Source: Naasia lichenicola (lineage in GTDB: Bacteria; Actinomycetota; Actinomycetes; Actinomycetales; Microbacteriaceae). From it: DNA of 64,000 nt. Under the pieces are notes generated by a model. That model was not told the origin of the DNA. It did no database searches and worked only from the letters and a program-made list of their open reading frames with translations. Both the position numbers and the translations under genes were made by a program. Shown here piece after piece: positions 1 to 9,755 of the stretch (positions are counted from its first letter, which is position 1; each line of letters opens with the position of its first letter). The stretch lies in contig NZ_SSSM01000001.1 of the NCBI RefSeq assembly GCF_004801885.1, forward strand, positions 62,001 to 126,000, read 5' to 3'.

Positions 1-486
1 GGGATCGGCGTGTTCTTCTGGATCCTCGTGATGGGGCTGTTCGTGACGCGCCTCATGTTGCACCCACCTTTGCCCGCGCCACTTCTTCCGACTCTCGCGA
101 TACTCGTGGCCCCACCCGCCGTCGCCGGCAACGCGATGTTCGCACTAGGAGAAGGGACCGGGGCGCGCGCGCAAGTCATCCTGGCCGCGCTTCTAGTGCT
201 GATGCTCGCAGTTCAGGTGGCCCTGATTCCCGTCTATCGGCACCTGCAGTTCAGTCTGGGCTTCTGGTCATTCACGTTTTCGCCGTGCGCAGCAGCCACC
301 TTCGCGATCACGTGGATATCGATCGCCCGGCCGCCCGGATGGTTCGCGTGGTCGATCACTCTTGTCATCGTCGTGACCGCTTTAGTCGCGGTCATTGCAA
401 TCAGGTCGACGCGCCTGGCTGTACAGAGCCACATGTCGCGGGTCGCGAGTACGCGTGGTACTCGAGCATCTGCGTCGGATCTCTGA
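1..486 (+). CDS. TDT/SLAC1-family membrane transporter, C-terminal part
   Basis: The reading frame is open to the first base, so the gene is cut by the window edge and only about 160 C-terminal residues are visible. They form at least three or four hydrophobic segments, with a stretch (FWILVMGLFVTRLM, then LAILVAPPAVAGNA) typical of the TehA/SLAC1/Mae1 anion or C4-dicarboxylate transporter family (TDT). That family works in the cytoplasmic membrane as a channel-like carrier with ten helices; what is seen would be roughly the last four. The tail after about residue 135 is basic and soluble. Substrate cannot be told from this fragment (tellurite resistance, malate and sulfite export are all known in the family). 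Confidence 0.75.
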   Translation, partial: GIGVFFWILVMGLFVTRLMLHPPLPAPLLPTLAILVAPPAVAGNAMFALGEGTGARAQVILAALLVLMLAVQVALIPVYRHLQFSLGFWSFTFSPCAAATFAITWISIARPPGWFAWSITLVIVVTALVAVIAIRSTRLAVQSHMSRVASTRGTRASASDL

Positions 487-509
487 CGTCGCGTCGACTC
501 GTCCGCCGG

Positions 510-707
510 TCAGCCAGCCCGCAGGCGGGACCTGACCCGACGCTCGGCGATGATCCCGATGTACGCGGTCACAGGTGAGTCTTCGAGCGCTCGCACCTCG
601 TCGCGAACCCGAAGCTCGATAAGATCACGGCTCCGGTCCGGATACGCGATGACGAGCTTGTTCGTCACTTGGCGGATGACAGCATCGGCCTCGAATGCGG
701 GCGCCAC
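510..707 (-). CDS. small three-helix-bundle dimerization-type protein
   Basis: A 65-residue soluble protein with alternating hydrophobic and charged residues that suggest two to three short helices. The pattern (VIRQVTNKLVIAYPD, then I-xx-VRDEVRAL) resembles the small actinobacterial proteins annotated as three-helix bundle dimerization domain. A second member of the same kind lies at 14558-14779; both share the arrangement V..V...L...YP/HPD..R..I...V.D. No catalytic residues are visible. It is convergent with the preceding transporter gene and lies 26 bp downstream of the cupin gene, so it may be co-transcribed with it. Function unknown; the family assignment is from memory and is moderate. 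Confidence 0.5.
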   Translation of the reverse strand: MAPAFEADAVIRQVTNKLVIAYPDRSRDLIELRVRDEVRALEDSPVTAYIGIIAERRVRSRLRAG

Positions 708-733
708 CGAAACTCGAACAATTCTCTAAGCGG

Positions 734-1138
734 TCAGAGCGACCAGGGCGGAGCGAAGCTCTTCCCCGCGACGGTGGCCAGGAACCCCGCAGGGCTGACG
801 ATGGTCGCGGAGGCAACGGCATCCGTCATATTGATGAGTTCCACGAGATGACCGGCGGGGATAACGAGGATGTCTCCATGCGTCCCGATATCCGTCTCGC
901 CCGACACGAGCAGCGTGATCTCGCCCTCATCGACAATGACGATTTGCTCGTGATTGAGCGAGTGGATGCCCGAGCTCCCCCCAGGTGACAGCTCCGCTCG
1001 CCACGCGCTCAGCTCTGAGGTACCCCGGCTGGGAGTGGCAAGAACGCGGAAATTGATGGCGCCGGCCGCCATGGTTGGAGCATCCGAGATGGTCACGACT
1101 GGCACGAATGCTCCCTTTGGGCTCGGATCGGGGTGCAA
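734..1138 (-). CDS. cupin-domain protein
   Basis: A 134-residue single-domain cupin. The signature is visible as G-(x)-HSLNHEQIVIVDEGE (about residues 57-71), with two of the usual metal ligands (H58, H62) and the glutamate E69-E71 region. The second cupin box is GDILVIPAGHLVEL (about 88-101), with the ligand H97. Such proteins bind a divalent metal and act as small dioxygenases, isomerases or sensors. The apparent start is TTG; a GTG twelve residues later (before VVTISDAPT) is an alternative. A 233-bp spacer with no recognisable gene separates it from the divergent ftsH-like gene. Substrate unknown. Confidence 0.7.
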   Translation of the reverse strand: MHPDPSPKGAFVPVVTISDAPTMAAGAINFRVLATPSRGTSELSAWRAELSPGGSSGIHSLNHEQIVIVDEGEITLLVSGETDIGTHGDILVIPAGHLVELINMTDAVASATIVSPAGFLATVAGKSFAPPWSL

Positions 1139-1371
1139 TGTGGCACCGTCGAGAGGCTAGTTCTCCACTCGCGCCGTCGAAGGCGACATGCAAAGAGCCG
1201 ATCGGGCGATGCGCTGCTCGCATGGTGGTTATGACCGGGGGCGAGCAGCTGGCCTGCCCCCCTGGAGCGAGAGCGCCCCCGGCCAGATGTCCGCTCGCCA
1301 TGCGTCTTGCACATACCGAGTGACCGGAAGCTGATCGATGCACACTCTCAGCCACAACTAGCTTCGGCTGT

Positions 1372-3261
1372 ATGACTGCGACCGGACGACCTGTTCCTCC
1401 GAAGGACAAGCCGGTCGCCCCGGCCCCGCCGCCACCGCCCGCGTGGCGGCGCTGGCTCGTGCCCGCTGGATTCGCGATCACCGCCTTCCTGCTGCTCATG
1501 CCGAACCTCTTCGGCGCCGCGGCCATAGCGGTGGACTACGGCGACTTGGTCGGCCAACTCGAGACCAAGAAGGTCGACACCCTTGTCCTGAGCGCCGACG
1601 GCGGTATCACGGGCGTATATGTTGACGGGTTCGAGGACGGCGCCTCATTCACCTCCCGCTACCCAACGGCCGCGGCACAGAACGATCCTGACTTCCTCGC
1701 GGCGGTCACGAACCCGACGATCGTGCCGCACTTCCGGGCTATCCCTGTCGCGGAGTCGTTCCTGAGCGTCCTGCTGTCATTCCTTCCCCTCGCGCTGCTC
1801 ATCGGGTACTTCATCTACGTGGGACGCGTGGCTCGCAAAGGTGGAGGCATGCTGGGCGGTGCCATCGGCCGGATGAAGCCACGCGTCATCGACACCGAGC
1901 GCCCCACGACTAAGTTCTCCGACGTCGCGGGATACGCCGGCGTGAAGAAGGAGATCAGCGAGGTCGTCGACTTCCTCCGAGACGCCCCTAAGTACGCGGC
2001 GGCGGGCGCGGTCGGACCGAAGGGCGTGCTGATGTCGGGCCCTCCTGGCACCGGCAAGACCCTGCTGGCCCGCGCAGTCGCCGGCGAGGCGAACGTCGCC
2101 TTCCTCCCCGTGACCGGCTCGTCGTTCATCGAGTTGTACGTCGGAGTCGGCGCGTCCCGAGTGCGCGACCTCTTCGCGGAGGCCCGCAAGCGGTCGCCCT
2201 CCATCATCTTCATCGACGAGATCGACGGCATCGGTCAGCGTCGCGGCAACGGTCAGTTCGGCGGCAACGATGAACGCGAGCAGACCCTCAACCAGCTGCT
2301 GGCCGAGATGGATGGCTTCGATCCATCGACCGGCGTCGTCGTTCTCGCCGCGACCAATCGCCCCGAGACGCTGGATCCCGCGCTGCTCCGCCCAGGCCGG
2401 TTCGACCGACAAGTCACAGTCCCGCTACCGAACGCGGGGGAGAGGGCGGAGATCCTCGCCGTGCACGCCCGAGGCAAGAAGCTCGCAGCAAGCGTCGACC
2501 TCGGAGCGGTCGCGCGATCGACGCCAGGCTTCTCCGGAGCCGACCTAGCCAACCTGGTCAACGAGGCGGCGATCTTCGCGGTACGTGACAGCCGAACTGA
2601 ACTGACACGCGAAGACTTCGCCGGTGCACGCGACCGCATCCTCCTGGGGCAGCGGCTCGGATCCAACTTCCTACTGGAGGACGAGCGCAAGAGCGTGGCC
2701 TTCCACGAGTCCGGTCACGCCCTAGTAGCCGCACTGACGCCCGGAGCCGATCCTGTCGACAAGGTCACGATCCTGCCGAGCGGTATGGCTCTCGGCGTCA
2801 CCGAGCAAATACCGGACGAGGAGCGCCACCTATACACGGAGGAACGCCTCCGAGCCAGCCTGGCCGTCCGGCTGGGCGGTCGCGCTGCCGAGCTGGTCGT
2901 CTTCGGTCAAGGATCGACGGGCGCGTCCAATGACCTTGCGAGCGCAACGCAGCTCGCGACGCGGATGGTATCCGAGTTCGGGCTATCGCCGGAGCTCGGG
3001 CCGGTGGGCTACTCGTCCGACGGTCCCCGCTACCTCGGCGTCGGTGGGGGAGAGGCTCACGCCTACGGCGAGGCGACCCAGCGGGTGATCGACACCGAGG
3101 TCGCGAGATTGATGCGCGAAGCAGAGGCCAGAGCGATAAGGGTGCTCACTGAGAATCGCGCGGCGCTCGACAGGCTTGCTGATGAGCTTCTTGCTCACGA
3201 GACGGTCGACGGCGCAGTGGTTCGCGCCGTCGCGATGGGCGGTTCTCTGGCGCCGTCGTGA
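1372..3261 (+). CDS. FtsH-like AAA+ zinc metalloprotease (accessory paralogue)
   Basis: A 629-residue membrane-anchored ATP-dependent protease. Order: proline-rich cytoplasmic tip (1-25), TM1 about 28-45, a roughly 80-residue external domain, TM2 about 128-150, AAA+ domain with Walker A GPPGTGKT (223-230), Walker B IFIDE (279-283), pore loop YVGVG, arginine fingers R340/R343, then the M41 protease domain with HESGH (445-449) and the third zinc ligand in GASND. All key residues are present, so it should be active. The pore-loop aromatic is Tyr where housekeeping FtsH usually has Phe. It lies in the accessory region, facing the YobI-like gene, not in the usual tilS-hpt-folE setting, so it is probably an additional copy rather than the essential ftsH. 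Confidence 0.88.
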   Translation: MTATGRPVPPKDKPVAPAPPPPPAWRRWLVPAGFAITAFLLLMPNLFGAAAIAVDYGDLVGQLETKKVDTLVLSADGGITGVYVDGFEDGASFTSRYPTAAAQNDPDFLAAVTNPTIVPHFRAIPVAESFLSVLLSFLPLALLIGYFIYVGRVARKGGGMLGGAIGRMKPRVIDTERPTTKFSDVAGYAGVKKEISEVVDFLRDAPKYAAAGAVGPKGVLMSGPPGTGKTLLARAVAGEANVAFLPVTGSSFIELYVGVGASRVRDLFAEARKRSPSIIFIDEIDGIGQRRGNGQFGGNDEREQTLNQLLAEMDGFDPSTGVVVLAATNRPETLDPALLRPGRFDRQVTVPLPNAGERAEILAVHARGKKLAASVDLGAVARSTPGFSGADLANLVNEAAIFAVRDSRTELTREDFAGARDRILLGQRLGSNFLLEDERKSVAFHESGHALVAALTPGADPVDKVTILPSGMALGVTEQIPDEERHLYTEERLRASLAVRLGGRAAELVVFGQGSTGASNDLASATQLATRMVSEFGLSPELGPVGYSSDGPRYLGVGGGEAHAYGEATQRVIDTEVARLMREAEARAIRVLTENRAALDRLADELLAHETVDGAVVRAVAMGGSLAPS

Positions 3262-3327
3262 CGGCTCCATCTGCGAGAAGCGGCGCATCTATGCGAGAAG
3301 CGTCCTTCGCTCGTCCAGGCCGAACGC

Positions 3328-6300
3328 TTAGCCCGCCGCACCGCGCCGCCGATAGACAACCATCGTGGTCGGGTTGCCACGATCCTCAGCGATCTTTCCA
3401 GCGAATCCGTCGACTTGCAGTCGCCCGACTAGTGACCTGTGCGCGGGGTCGTCGATGAGCTTGGCGGTTCCTGACCCGGCGGTCGCGAGCTTCGCGTACT
3501 CACCGCCGAGCGCTACCAGGAGCGCTGTGAGACTGCCGATGTTTCGAGCGCCGATGTTGATGGGGACAAGGGCCATGACACGGTCCCGTGCCGCTCCCAG
3601 CTCGACCGCCCTTACCAGCAACCGTGTTTGCACGTTGCTGCCATTCGCCGTCGCGAATCTGAGCAGCTCATCCACCGTTCGTTGGTTGCCGCGATCGAAC
3701 GAGCCGGTGGCGAACAGGACCGCGGTCCGGACGTTGTCTGGAATGGCCTCGTTTCCAGCGATGGACTGAAGGTCGCTCGCGTCGAGCTCGGTGTCGTTGA
3801 CGAAGGCGGGGAACCCGGGGGACTGTGCCATGAACGCCGCCCGTGCCCGCGGGTAACCACGCACATGGGCGAAGGTATCCGCAGTGTCGGGTAGGCGGCC
3901 AGCCTCGACCAGCCGGGCGACGAGCTCCGAATCGTCGGGCGCCACATCGCCAATGTCTATGGAGGTCGCGTCTCCCATGCTGACTAGGAGTCGCACTTTC
4001 TGCTCCGGTGTCATGTTCGCCGCAAGAAGTACAAGGCCTTGCAGCTCTGCCGCAAAGGACTCGCCGGCTGGGTCCACCTCGATGGACGGGACTCGAGCTA
4101 GCAATTGCTCGAGGTCCGCGGCGGACATAGCGCCCCGGGCGGCGCTTTCCATGAGCGCCTTAAGGTTGCTCAAGGTAGGGCGCACGCGGCCCGCTCGCGC
4201 GACCGCTCCCCAGAGGGTTTCGGCGATTTCGGATATGTCGTCGGCCGTGCACTCCGTCGACGCCAGTTCGGCCACCCGTTCGACTAACGCCGGCGCCTTA
4301 CCGTTGACCCACCAAAGAACTGCAGCGAATTGGCCCGAGTCGCGGATCGTGGTCCGGGTACCGTGCGAAGCGTGTATGACTTCGACGTAGTCGGCCAGGT
4401 GTGCCAGCATGTGCTCGGCAAGCGGTGGGTCGTCCGACCGCAGGTCGTCAAGGCTGAGGCCGCTCTCGGGGGCCGCGTCCCGAAGGTTCGCTTCCGTGAT
4501 GGCGAAGGCGTGCCTGTCGATGACGGCTGCCCGCAGCGACGCGTGCAGTTGCCGCAGGTCAAGAAATTCCACCCCCAGTCGCGCTACCGCTGTGGCGATG
4601 GAATCCGCGGTCTCAGGGGCGGCCGGTTTTGAGAACACGGGCAGCTTCTCCGGCGCCCCCTCGATCGCCTTTCGGACGGCTGCGTTCGTGTCGTAAGGCC
4701 GATTCGAGGCGCCTGCGAGGGCGGAGGATAGAAAGGATGGCAAGCGGGGATCCTCTCCATATCGGTCGACTAGCCAGGCGAAAATATCGCGGTCCAGTGG
4801 TGCCAGTTGATGAAGCAACGCCAAGGCGTTCTCGCTGCGCTCCACATATTCGTAGAGGAATGCGCGGTCGACTGTTGTTCCAGTTGCGAGGCTCGATACC
4901 AGGTGGACGGCTTCGTCAAGGGGGCCTCCCGTCGCACTGCCAGTGAGGAGGTGGTCCAGGATTTGCACGTTGTAGAGCGAACGTCCCTCCAGGGCCGGCA
5001 ATCCCGCGTACTTCACCAGGCCCTCGATGTCGGCGACCTCGTCGAAGGCGTAAAGAAGGTTAGCCTCGTGTTTCTGCACGAACCGTATGAAATACGTCAT
5101 GGCAGCCGCGGAGATACGAGCATCCTTGAATTCCGAGGAATACAGGGTGAAATTGAGGTCGATGAGTTCGGCCTGCAGTAACGCGGTCGTAAGCGGATCG
5201 GTGAAGAGTTCGGCGATCAACCTGTTGAACACAACTTGACCCTTGCTCGCCTTCATAGCCACGGGCAGTAGTGGTAGATCGTCTGATGTGAGCACAACTT
5301 CATAAAGTTGATCTGCGCTTAGCAGTTCCGAAAGGCTCATCGACTCCAGACCTTGCCGCTCGTCCATCAAAGAGTTAGCTCTTCGGCGCAATGTCTCGCT
5401 TGCTTCACGCTCCCACTGATCGAGATCCAGGTTCAGGCCTCCAAGGAAAGTCCAGATTTCCTCCCTGCTGAATTCGAGAGAGGCTGTTTGCTGTTGGTAG
5501 TTGCGGACGGTGAGAAATGTAACTGTTAGCTTCGCCCCGTTCGAGTTCAGTCGACGCCAGAATGCAGGTGTCTCAAGTTCGACGGGTGCAAAGCTGGCAC
5601 TACCGACCCGGAAGTCGGTCGGAGCCCCATGACCGAGGCGAGGAAAGATCTGGTCGAAGATGGAGCGCAGAGCTACTCCTAGCTCGGCAGCTCTCGTCTC
5701 GGCTGTCTGCGACTTGGCGCGGTCTCTCAGGTCCAAGGCTTCCTTGGCCAGCCGGTCTGAATTCTGTTGCACTGTGTCGGTTGCAGCCCTGAACGCGACA
5801 TCGAGTGAGCTGGACCCGGACCGGATCTTCTCAAAGTCTCCTGGATGGAGGTTTTTGTAAACGACCATCGCGAACAGCTTGTCAGCATCTAGTCCCTGGA
5901 GTCCGGTCGTCGAGAGGATCCTCCGTCGGAACACCTCCCATTCGTTCCTAATGTTTTTGATGAGTCGCATATCTGTGAGATGCGCCGCCACCGTCTCGAT
6001 CAGCATGGAACTACTGGGCGCGTTCTGGCCAAGCACCTGGAGAAGGAGCGCCGCTGAACTTCGGTGAGTGATAAACGGAACGAGGGGAATGATTGCGCCG
6101 AAGAACTTCGCCCGCTCGGATCCGTCGCCCACATCCGTGCCGCCGGGTGTTCGCTCGAGGTCGAAGACACTGTCGCGGATGGCGTAGACGAAGCGGACGG
6201 TCTTCTTGCGGCGGAGCTGTTTCGAGCCGTTGAGCAACCCGTTCAGTTCCTTCAGGGTCTCGAAGATGTGAGGCTCGTTGAACCGGTCGAGATCTTCGAA

Positions 6301-7107
6301 GATGACGATCTCTGCTTCCGTGCGCTCAAAGAAGTACACGATCTCGTCGAGATATTCGTCGAAATAGTTGGTGCTGGCACTGGTCAGCTTTATGGAGGCG
6401 GAGCCAGAAGCGACCTCCTGGAGGGTGACGCGGTTGTGCAACGCAGACTGGACGATAAGTGCAACCGCCACAATCGCCGCCATCGCAACAAGGTGCACCG
6501 CCCACGCCGAGAGCCAATGAGCCGGGAGCAGCGCGACCACGCTAGCGAGGGCATCGGTTGCGTATAGGGCGACCGCGGCCGCAAGGCCGACAGCCAACGA
6601 CAGCGCGATAGCGATGCTCCATCGCATCGGGGCAATCCGTTGAAAACGTGAGCCTCGCATCTTCGTCGGCTTCTCGATGTATAAAAGTTGTTTGACGATC
6701 TCCTTCTGAACGATGTTGGTCTTTGAAAATCGATTCGAGTCCGAGGCTCGAGACGTGTCTCGCTTCTCTTCGATCACTCCGTCACCCAGGGTCGGCAACG
6801 ATATGGAGATCGCCCGATCCCCAAAGTGTGTCTTGACTCGGTCGATGACGCTGCTCTTCCCGGATCCGTACGGCCCCGTAAGAGCGATGCTTCGCGGAGC
6901 TCGCGGGCCCGTCTTCTCGAGTTCGTGAATGAGCAGACTCGAGTAGGTCCCGTGGGAGTCCTCGTCGTACTCGGGCTCCAGCGACATCAGCTCGTACGGC
7001 GGCTGCGTCACTGCGGGAATGGGCGTGTAGAAGGAAGCCAGCGACCGGGCGGCACTCGACGCATGCATTCGCGCCTTGGCGCGTGCGACGCGACCGTTCT
7101 TACTCAT
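3328..7107 (-). CDS. YobI-like membrane-associated P-loop NTPase
   Basis: A very large (1,259 aa) protein. Residues 78-86 are a Walker A loop (GPYGSGKSS). Two hydrophobic segments (about 163-182 and 203-221) follow, then a Walker B strand IVIFEDLDR (267-275), as in KAP/YobI-type NTPases where the helical insertion holds the protein to the membrane. The remaining roughly 900 residues are mostly helical, with many short leucine-rich segments and no enzymatic motif I can name. KAP and YobI NTPases are often carried on mobile elements, and some (such as PifA) exclude phages, so a defence role is plausible but inferred. Codon choice is visibly less G+C-biased than in neighbours. The start ATG follows the sequence at 7105-7107; no downstream partner gene is evident. 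Confidence 0.8.
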   Translation of the reverse strand: MSKNGRVARAKARMHASSAARSLASFYTPIPAVTQPPYELMSLEPEYDEDSHGTYSSLLIHELEKTGPRAPRSIALTGPYGSGKSSVIDRVKTHFGDRAISISLPTLGDGVIEEKRDTSRASDSNRFSKTNIVQKEIVKQLLYIEKPTKMRGSRFQRIAPMRWSIAIALSLAVGLAAAVALYATDALASVVALLPAHWLSAWAVHLVAMAAIVAVALIVQSALHNRVTLQEVASGSASIKLTSASTNYFDEYLDEIVYFFERTEAEIVIFEDLDRFNEPHIFETLKELNGLLNGSKQLRRKKTVRFVYAIRDSVFDLERTPGGTDVGDGSERAKFFGAIIPLVPFITHRSSAALLLQVLGQNAPSSSMLIETVAAHLTDMRLIKNIRNEWEVFRRRILSTTGLQGLDADKLFAMVVYKNLHPGDFEKIRSGSSSLDVAFRAATDTVQQNSDRLAKEALDLRDRAKSQTAETRAAELGVALRSIFDQIFPRLGHGAPTDFRVGSASFAPVELETPAFWRRLNSNGAKLTVTFLTVRNYQQQTASLEFSREEIWTFLGGLNLDLDQWEREASETLRRRANSLMDERQGLESMSLSELLSADQLYEVVLTSDDLPLLPVAMKASKGQVVFNRLIAELFTDPLTTALLQAELIDLNFTLYSSEFKDARISAAAMTYFIRFVQKHEANLLYAFDEVADIEGLVKYAGLPALEGRSLYNVQILDHLLTGSATGGPLDEAVHLVSSLATGTTVDRAFLYEYVERSENALALLHQLAPLDRDIFAWLVDRYGEDPRLPSFLSSALAGASNRPYDTNAAVRKAIEGAPEKLPVFSKPAAPETADSIATAVARLGVEFLDLRQLHASLRAAVIDRHAFAITEANLRDAAPESGLSLDDLRSDDPPLAEHMLAHLADYVEVIHASHGTRTTIRDSGQFAAVLWWVNGKAPALVERVAELASTECTADDISEIAETLWGAVARAGRVRPTLSNLKALMESAARGAMSAADLEQLLARVPSIEVDPAGESFAAELQGLVLLAANMTPEQKVRLLVSMGDATSIDIGDVAPDDSELVARLVEAGRLPDTADTFAHVRGYPRARAAFMAQSPGFPAFVNDTELDASDLQSIAGNEAIPDNVRTAVLFATGSFDRGNQRTVDELLRFATANGSNVQTRLLVRAVELGAARDRVMALVPINIGARNIGSLTALLVALGGEYAKLATAGSGTAKLIDDPAHRSLVGRLQVDGFAGKIAEDRGNPTTMVVYRRRGAAG

Positions 7108-7512
7108 GGTTCAAGCGTAGGAGCAACGCCCGACGCGCTCGCCCAATCACCAACTGAATTGCTTTTCGGCAGAAGTTGAAGCCTTCGTCGCGCACAGCGC
7201 AGGCATGGGTGCCGACATGGGTTTCGTCGGCATCGCGTAGCGACGCAAAGCGCCCTTGCCGGAGCGAGCACGACGAACACACTCCAAGGCCGAAACGCAA
7301 CGAAGTTGCCCAAGAACAGAGATCGGCCGAAGGACGATCCGCTAGAGGATCGAATCCTGGTCCGTGATTGTCGAAGGGTCTCTGCCGGGGTCGGTTAGCG
7401 GAGCAAGCTATAGGTTTAGGGCACGTAACCCTGGCCCGTCGGGGCGGTCCTGCCCACACTTGATGTGTGGCCGCATTCGCGGTCGCTGCGCTGGGCAGAG
7501 GCGGTGACGACG
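7108..7512. other. gene-free spacer upstream of relaxase; candidate oriT
   Basis: About 405 bp without a convincing gene between the divergent YobI-like NTPase and the relaxase. The last 130 bp contain short inverted repeats: a perfect CCACAC-5 nt-GTGTGG hairpin at 7454-7470, a GGG/CCC hyphenated repeat around 7419-7434, and a GGGC/GCCC pair near 7444-7455. A transfer origin normally lies directly upstream of MOB relaxase genes and contains such repeats next to the nick site, so this is the best place for oriT. The nick site itself cannot be fixed from sequence alone. The block must also hold the promoters of both flanking genes; no strong -35/-10 pair stands out. Confidence 0.35.
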
Positions 7513-9129
7513 GTGATTCCGAACATCACTCGCGGCGCCAAGATGGCCGGCCTGCTCGTCTACCTCGCCGGCGACGGACGCAAGGACGAGCACGAAGAGC
7601 AGCACATCGTCTCCGGCGACGAGGCCACGGTCACCTTCTTCGGGCATGGAGTGCTCGATCGCGCGACGGCCCTCGCGATAGCCGAAGAGCTCGATCAGCC
7701 TCGCAAGGCTTTCGGTACCGAGGTCACTCGACTAATGACGGTCCAGGATCCCGATGGCGGCGAGCCGATCAAGGCCCGAGTGCCCGCGTCCGTCTGGCAT
7801 GCATCCCTCTCCCTGAGTGCGGAGGAGGGTCAGCTCTCCGATGAGAAGTGGGCGGCAATCGCCGACGACTTCGTCGACGCGATGGGCTTCAGCGAGACCA
7901 CCGGTGAGGCGCCGTGCCGGTGGGTGGCCATCCGGCATGGGGTCTCCTCGAACGGCAACGATCACATCCATATCGCTGTCTCTCTCGTCCGTGAGGACGG
8001 CACGAAGGCCTCGACCCACAATGACTTCCGGAAGGCGCAGAACGCAGCTCGTGATCTGGAGAAGAAGTATGGGCTGCGGATTCTCGAGTCGCGAGAGAAC
8101 GGGCTGGGTGAGCGTGGAGTCAAGCCGGGGGAGCGGGCGCGGGCGGAGCGTGCTGGTGCGGTCGAGGTGGACTCGCATCGGCTCGAGCGGCTGGTTCGCG
8201 GTGCAGCAGCAGCATCAACGACTGAGGCCAGCTTCCTCCAGCGGATGGGCGGCCAGGGTGTTCTGATTCGACCGCGGTTTGCGGCAGGTCGCGATGACGT
8301 CATCGCCGGGTACTCGGTAGCCCTGCGTCCGGCCAAGGGTGATCGGCCGGTTTGGTACGGAGGAGGTCGTCTCGCCCGGGATCTGACGCTTCCGCGGTTG
8401 CGCGGGGGATGGACGGATTCAGTCGAGGCGGCCGCTGCCGCGGTGGGCGAGTGGCAAAGCGCATTCCGCAATCCCTGGCGCTACAGCTCGTCCCAGTCCG
8501 GCCAACCGAGCCAGCAGCCGTCGGCGACGGATCAGCGGGAGCTCGCTGCGGAGGTTGCGAAGCTGGCACAGCAGCTGAAGGCCGTCCCGGTCGATGACCG
8601 CGTGGCTTGGTCTCTGGCCGCGCGGGAAGTGTCCGGCGTCTTCGCCGCCTGGTCGATGAAGCTCGAGCCAACGCCCGGCAAGCTTGCCGCCACGGCGCGG
8701 TCGCTCGCCAAGAGCGCGCACCTGCCGGCTCATGAGGTGAAGGCGCCGTCCTTCAAGCTGCACTCGTTGTCCTCGGTCGCGTCACTGCTCGCGCTGGCGG
8801 ATCCGAAGATGAGCCAGGCGGCAGCCGACGCCGCACTCATCCAACAGGTGGGCCGTGCTGTTGTTGCAATCCTCGAAGCGCACCGTGCTGCCGGTGAGGC
8901 ACAGCGCGCAGAGCAGCTCGCGGACACGATGCGAACTCACGTCGTTGCTCTGCGAGATGAGCTGCGGGCCTTGCAGGTCGCCGCGTCGGACTTCCCGGAA
9001 GCCCTCGCTGATTCGCTGAACAGGCCGGCGAGATCGGGCAAACCGATCAGGCGCTCGTGGTCCGACGACGAGGTCGCACGACGGGCGAGGGACCGTGTCG
9101 ACAAGTCGACACGGGGCTACGGACTCTAA
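7513..9129 (+). CDS. MOB relaxase/mobilization nuclease
   Basis: The start is set at GTG 7513 because an AGAGG at 7497-7501 lies 11 bases upstream and the product then begins MIPNITRGAKMAGLLVYLAG, as in other actinobacterial relaxases; 538 residues. The N-terminal nuclease domain shows a Tyr in GLLVYL (about residue 17, candidate nicking Tyr), WHASLSL (His about 96) and the metal-binding HIHI (about 151-154) in GNDHIHIAVSLV. The C-terminal 250 residues are alanine- and glutamate-rich helices. It would nick oriT and pilot the strand through a conjugation channel supplied by a helper, since no type IV secretion or coupling-protein gene is seen. It is followed by a mobC-like gene, xre and integrase in the same direction. 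Confidence 0.88.
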   Translation: MIPNITRGAKMAGLLVYLAGDGRKDEHEEQHIVSGDEATVTFFGHGVLDRATALAIAEELDQPRKAFGTEVTRLMTVQDPDGGEPIKARVPASVWHASLSLSAEEGQLSDEKWAAIADDFVDAMGFSETTGEAPCRWVAIRHGVSSNGNDHIHIAVSLVREDGTKASTHNDFRKAQNAARDLEKKYGLRILESRENGLGERGVKPGERARAERAGAVEVDSHRLERLVRGAAAASTTEASFLQRMGGQGVLIRPRFAAGRDDVIAGYSVALRPAKGDRPVWYGGGRLARDLTLPRLRGGWTDSVEAAAAAVGEWQSAFRNPWRYSSSQSGQPSQQPSATDQRELAAEVAKLAQQLKAVPVDDRVAWSLAAREVSGVFAAWSMKLEPTPGKLAATARSLAKSAHLPAHEVKAPSFKLHSLSSVASLLALADPKMSQAAADAALIQQVGRAVVAILEAHRAAGEAQRAEQLADTMRTHVVALRDELRALQVAASDFPEALADSLNRPARSGKPIRRSWSDDEVARRARDRVDKSTRGYGL

Positions 9130-9236
9130 GCGCCGAGCCAAGTAGCGGTTGGTTGTGTCTCGGAGGCACAGGTCGGTCGCGCACGTCCGGGTATCTCTTC
9201 GACGATGGCAGGCAACTGCCATCTCATGGAGGCCCG

Positions 9237-9596
9237 ATGCCCGCCCCTCGACGCCGTCCCAACTCTTCGACACCTCGAACCCATCGCCACGTTGTGACGC
9301 TGACGCTGGAGGAGGATGCGGCGCTGCAGGCGCTGGCGGACAAGTACGAGATGACGGTCTCGCGCTTCCTCTGGGAGATGAGCATGGTGCCGACCTCGAC
9401 GCTGACGGAGGACCAGCGGCGCGCTCGGATGGAGCTGTCGATGATCCTTATTCCGTTGCAACACCTGGCGGCGTTCACGAACGCGTGCGCTCGGTTCGCG
9501 AATGCGGAGAAGCGGCTACCGCCCGAGGTTGATCAGATCTATCCGGCGTACATGCGGCTCAGTCGAGAAATTCACCGGATCCTGGACCGGATCTGA
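9237..9596 (+). CDS. MobC-like relaxosome accessory protein
   Basis: A 119-residue basic protein. ATG 9237 is chosen because a GGAGG sequence at 9227-9231 precedes it by five bases. The N-terminus is Arg/Pro-rich, then residues about 20-50 (VVTLTLEEDAALQALADKYE followed by VSRFL) look like a ribbon-helix-helix or MobC DNA-binding fold, with a helical C-terminal half. MobC proteins bind oriT beside the relaxase and help to open the nick region. Its place 108 bp after the relaxase gene supports this. It lacks any enzymatic motif; a plain ribbon-helix-helix repressor is the alternative. Confidence 0.7.
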   Translation: MPAPRRRPNSSTPRTHRHVVTLTLEEDAALQALADKYEMTVSRFLWEMSMVPTSTLTEDQRRARMELSMILIPLQHLAAFTNACARFANAEKRLPPEVDQIYPAYMRLSREIHRILDRI

Positions 9597-9755
9597 GGGC
9601 TCAGTCGAGAAGGCCATCTCGAATCATGGTCAGTTATCCACCGATATGTCATTCGCTACATATCGATTTAAGTCGTGCGCGATCATCTTCCAGTGCGAGT
9701 AATCGAGTCAGAAGTTGAGCTGGAAGAGCACTACGGATCGATCTATCGTCTGCCC

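Noticed and set aside
7335-7365. tRNA-like T-arm sequence (GAGGATCGAATCCTGG)
   Set aside because: The T stem does not pair fully and no matching D or anticodon arms are found within 80 bp; not a tRNA and not a copy of the tRNA at 13.3 kb.
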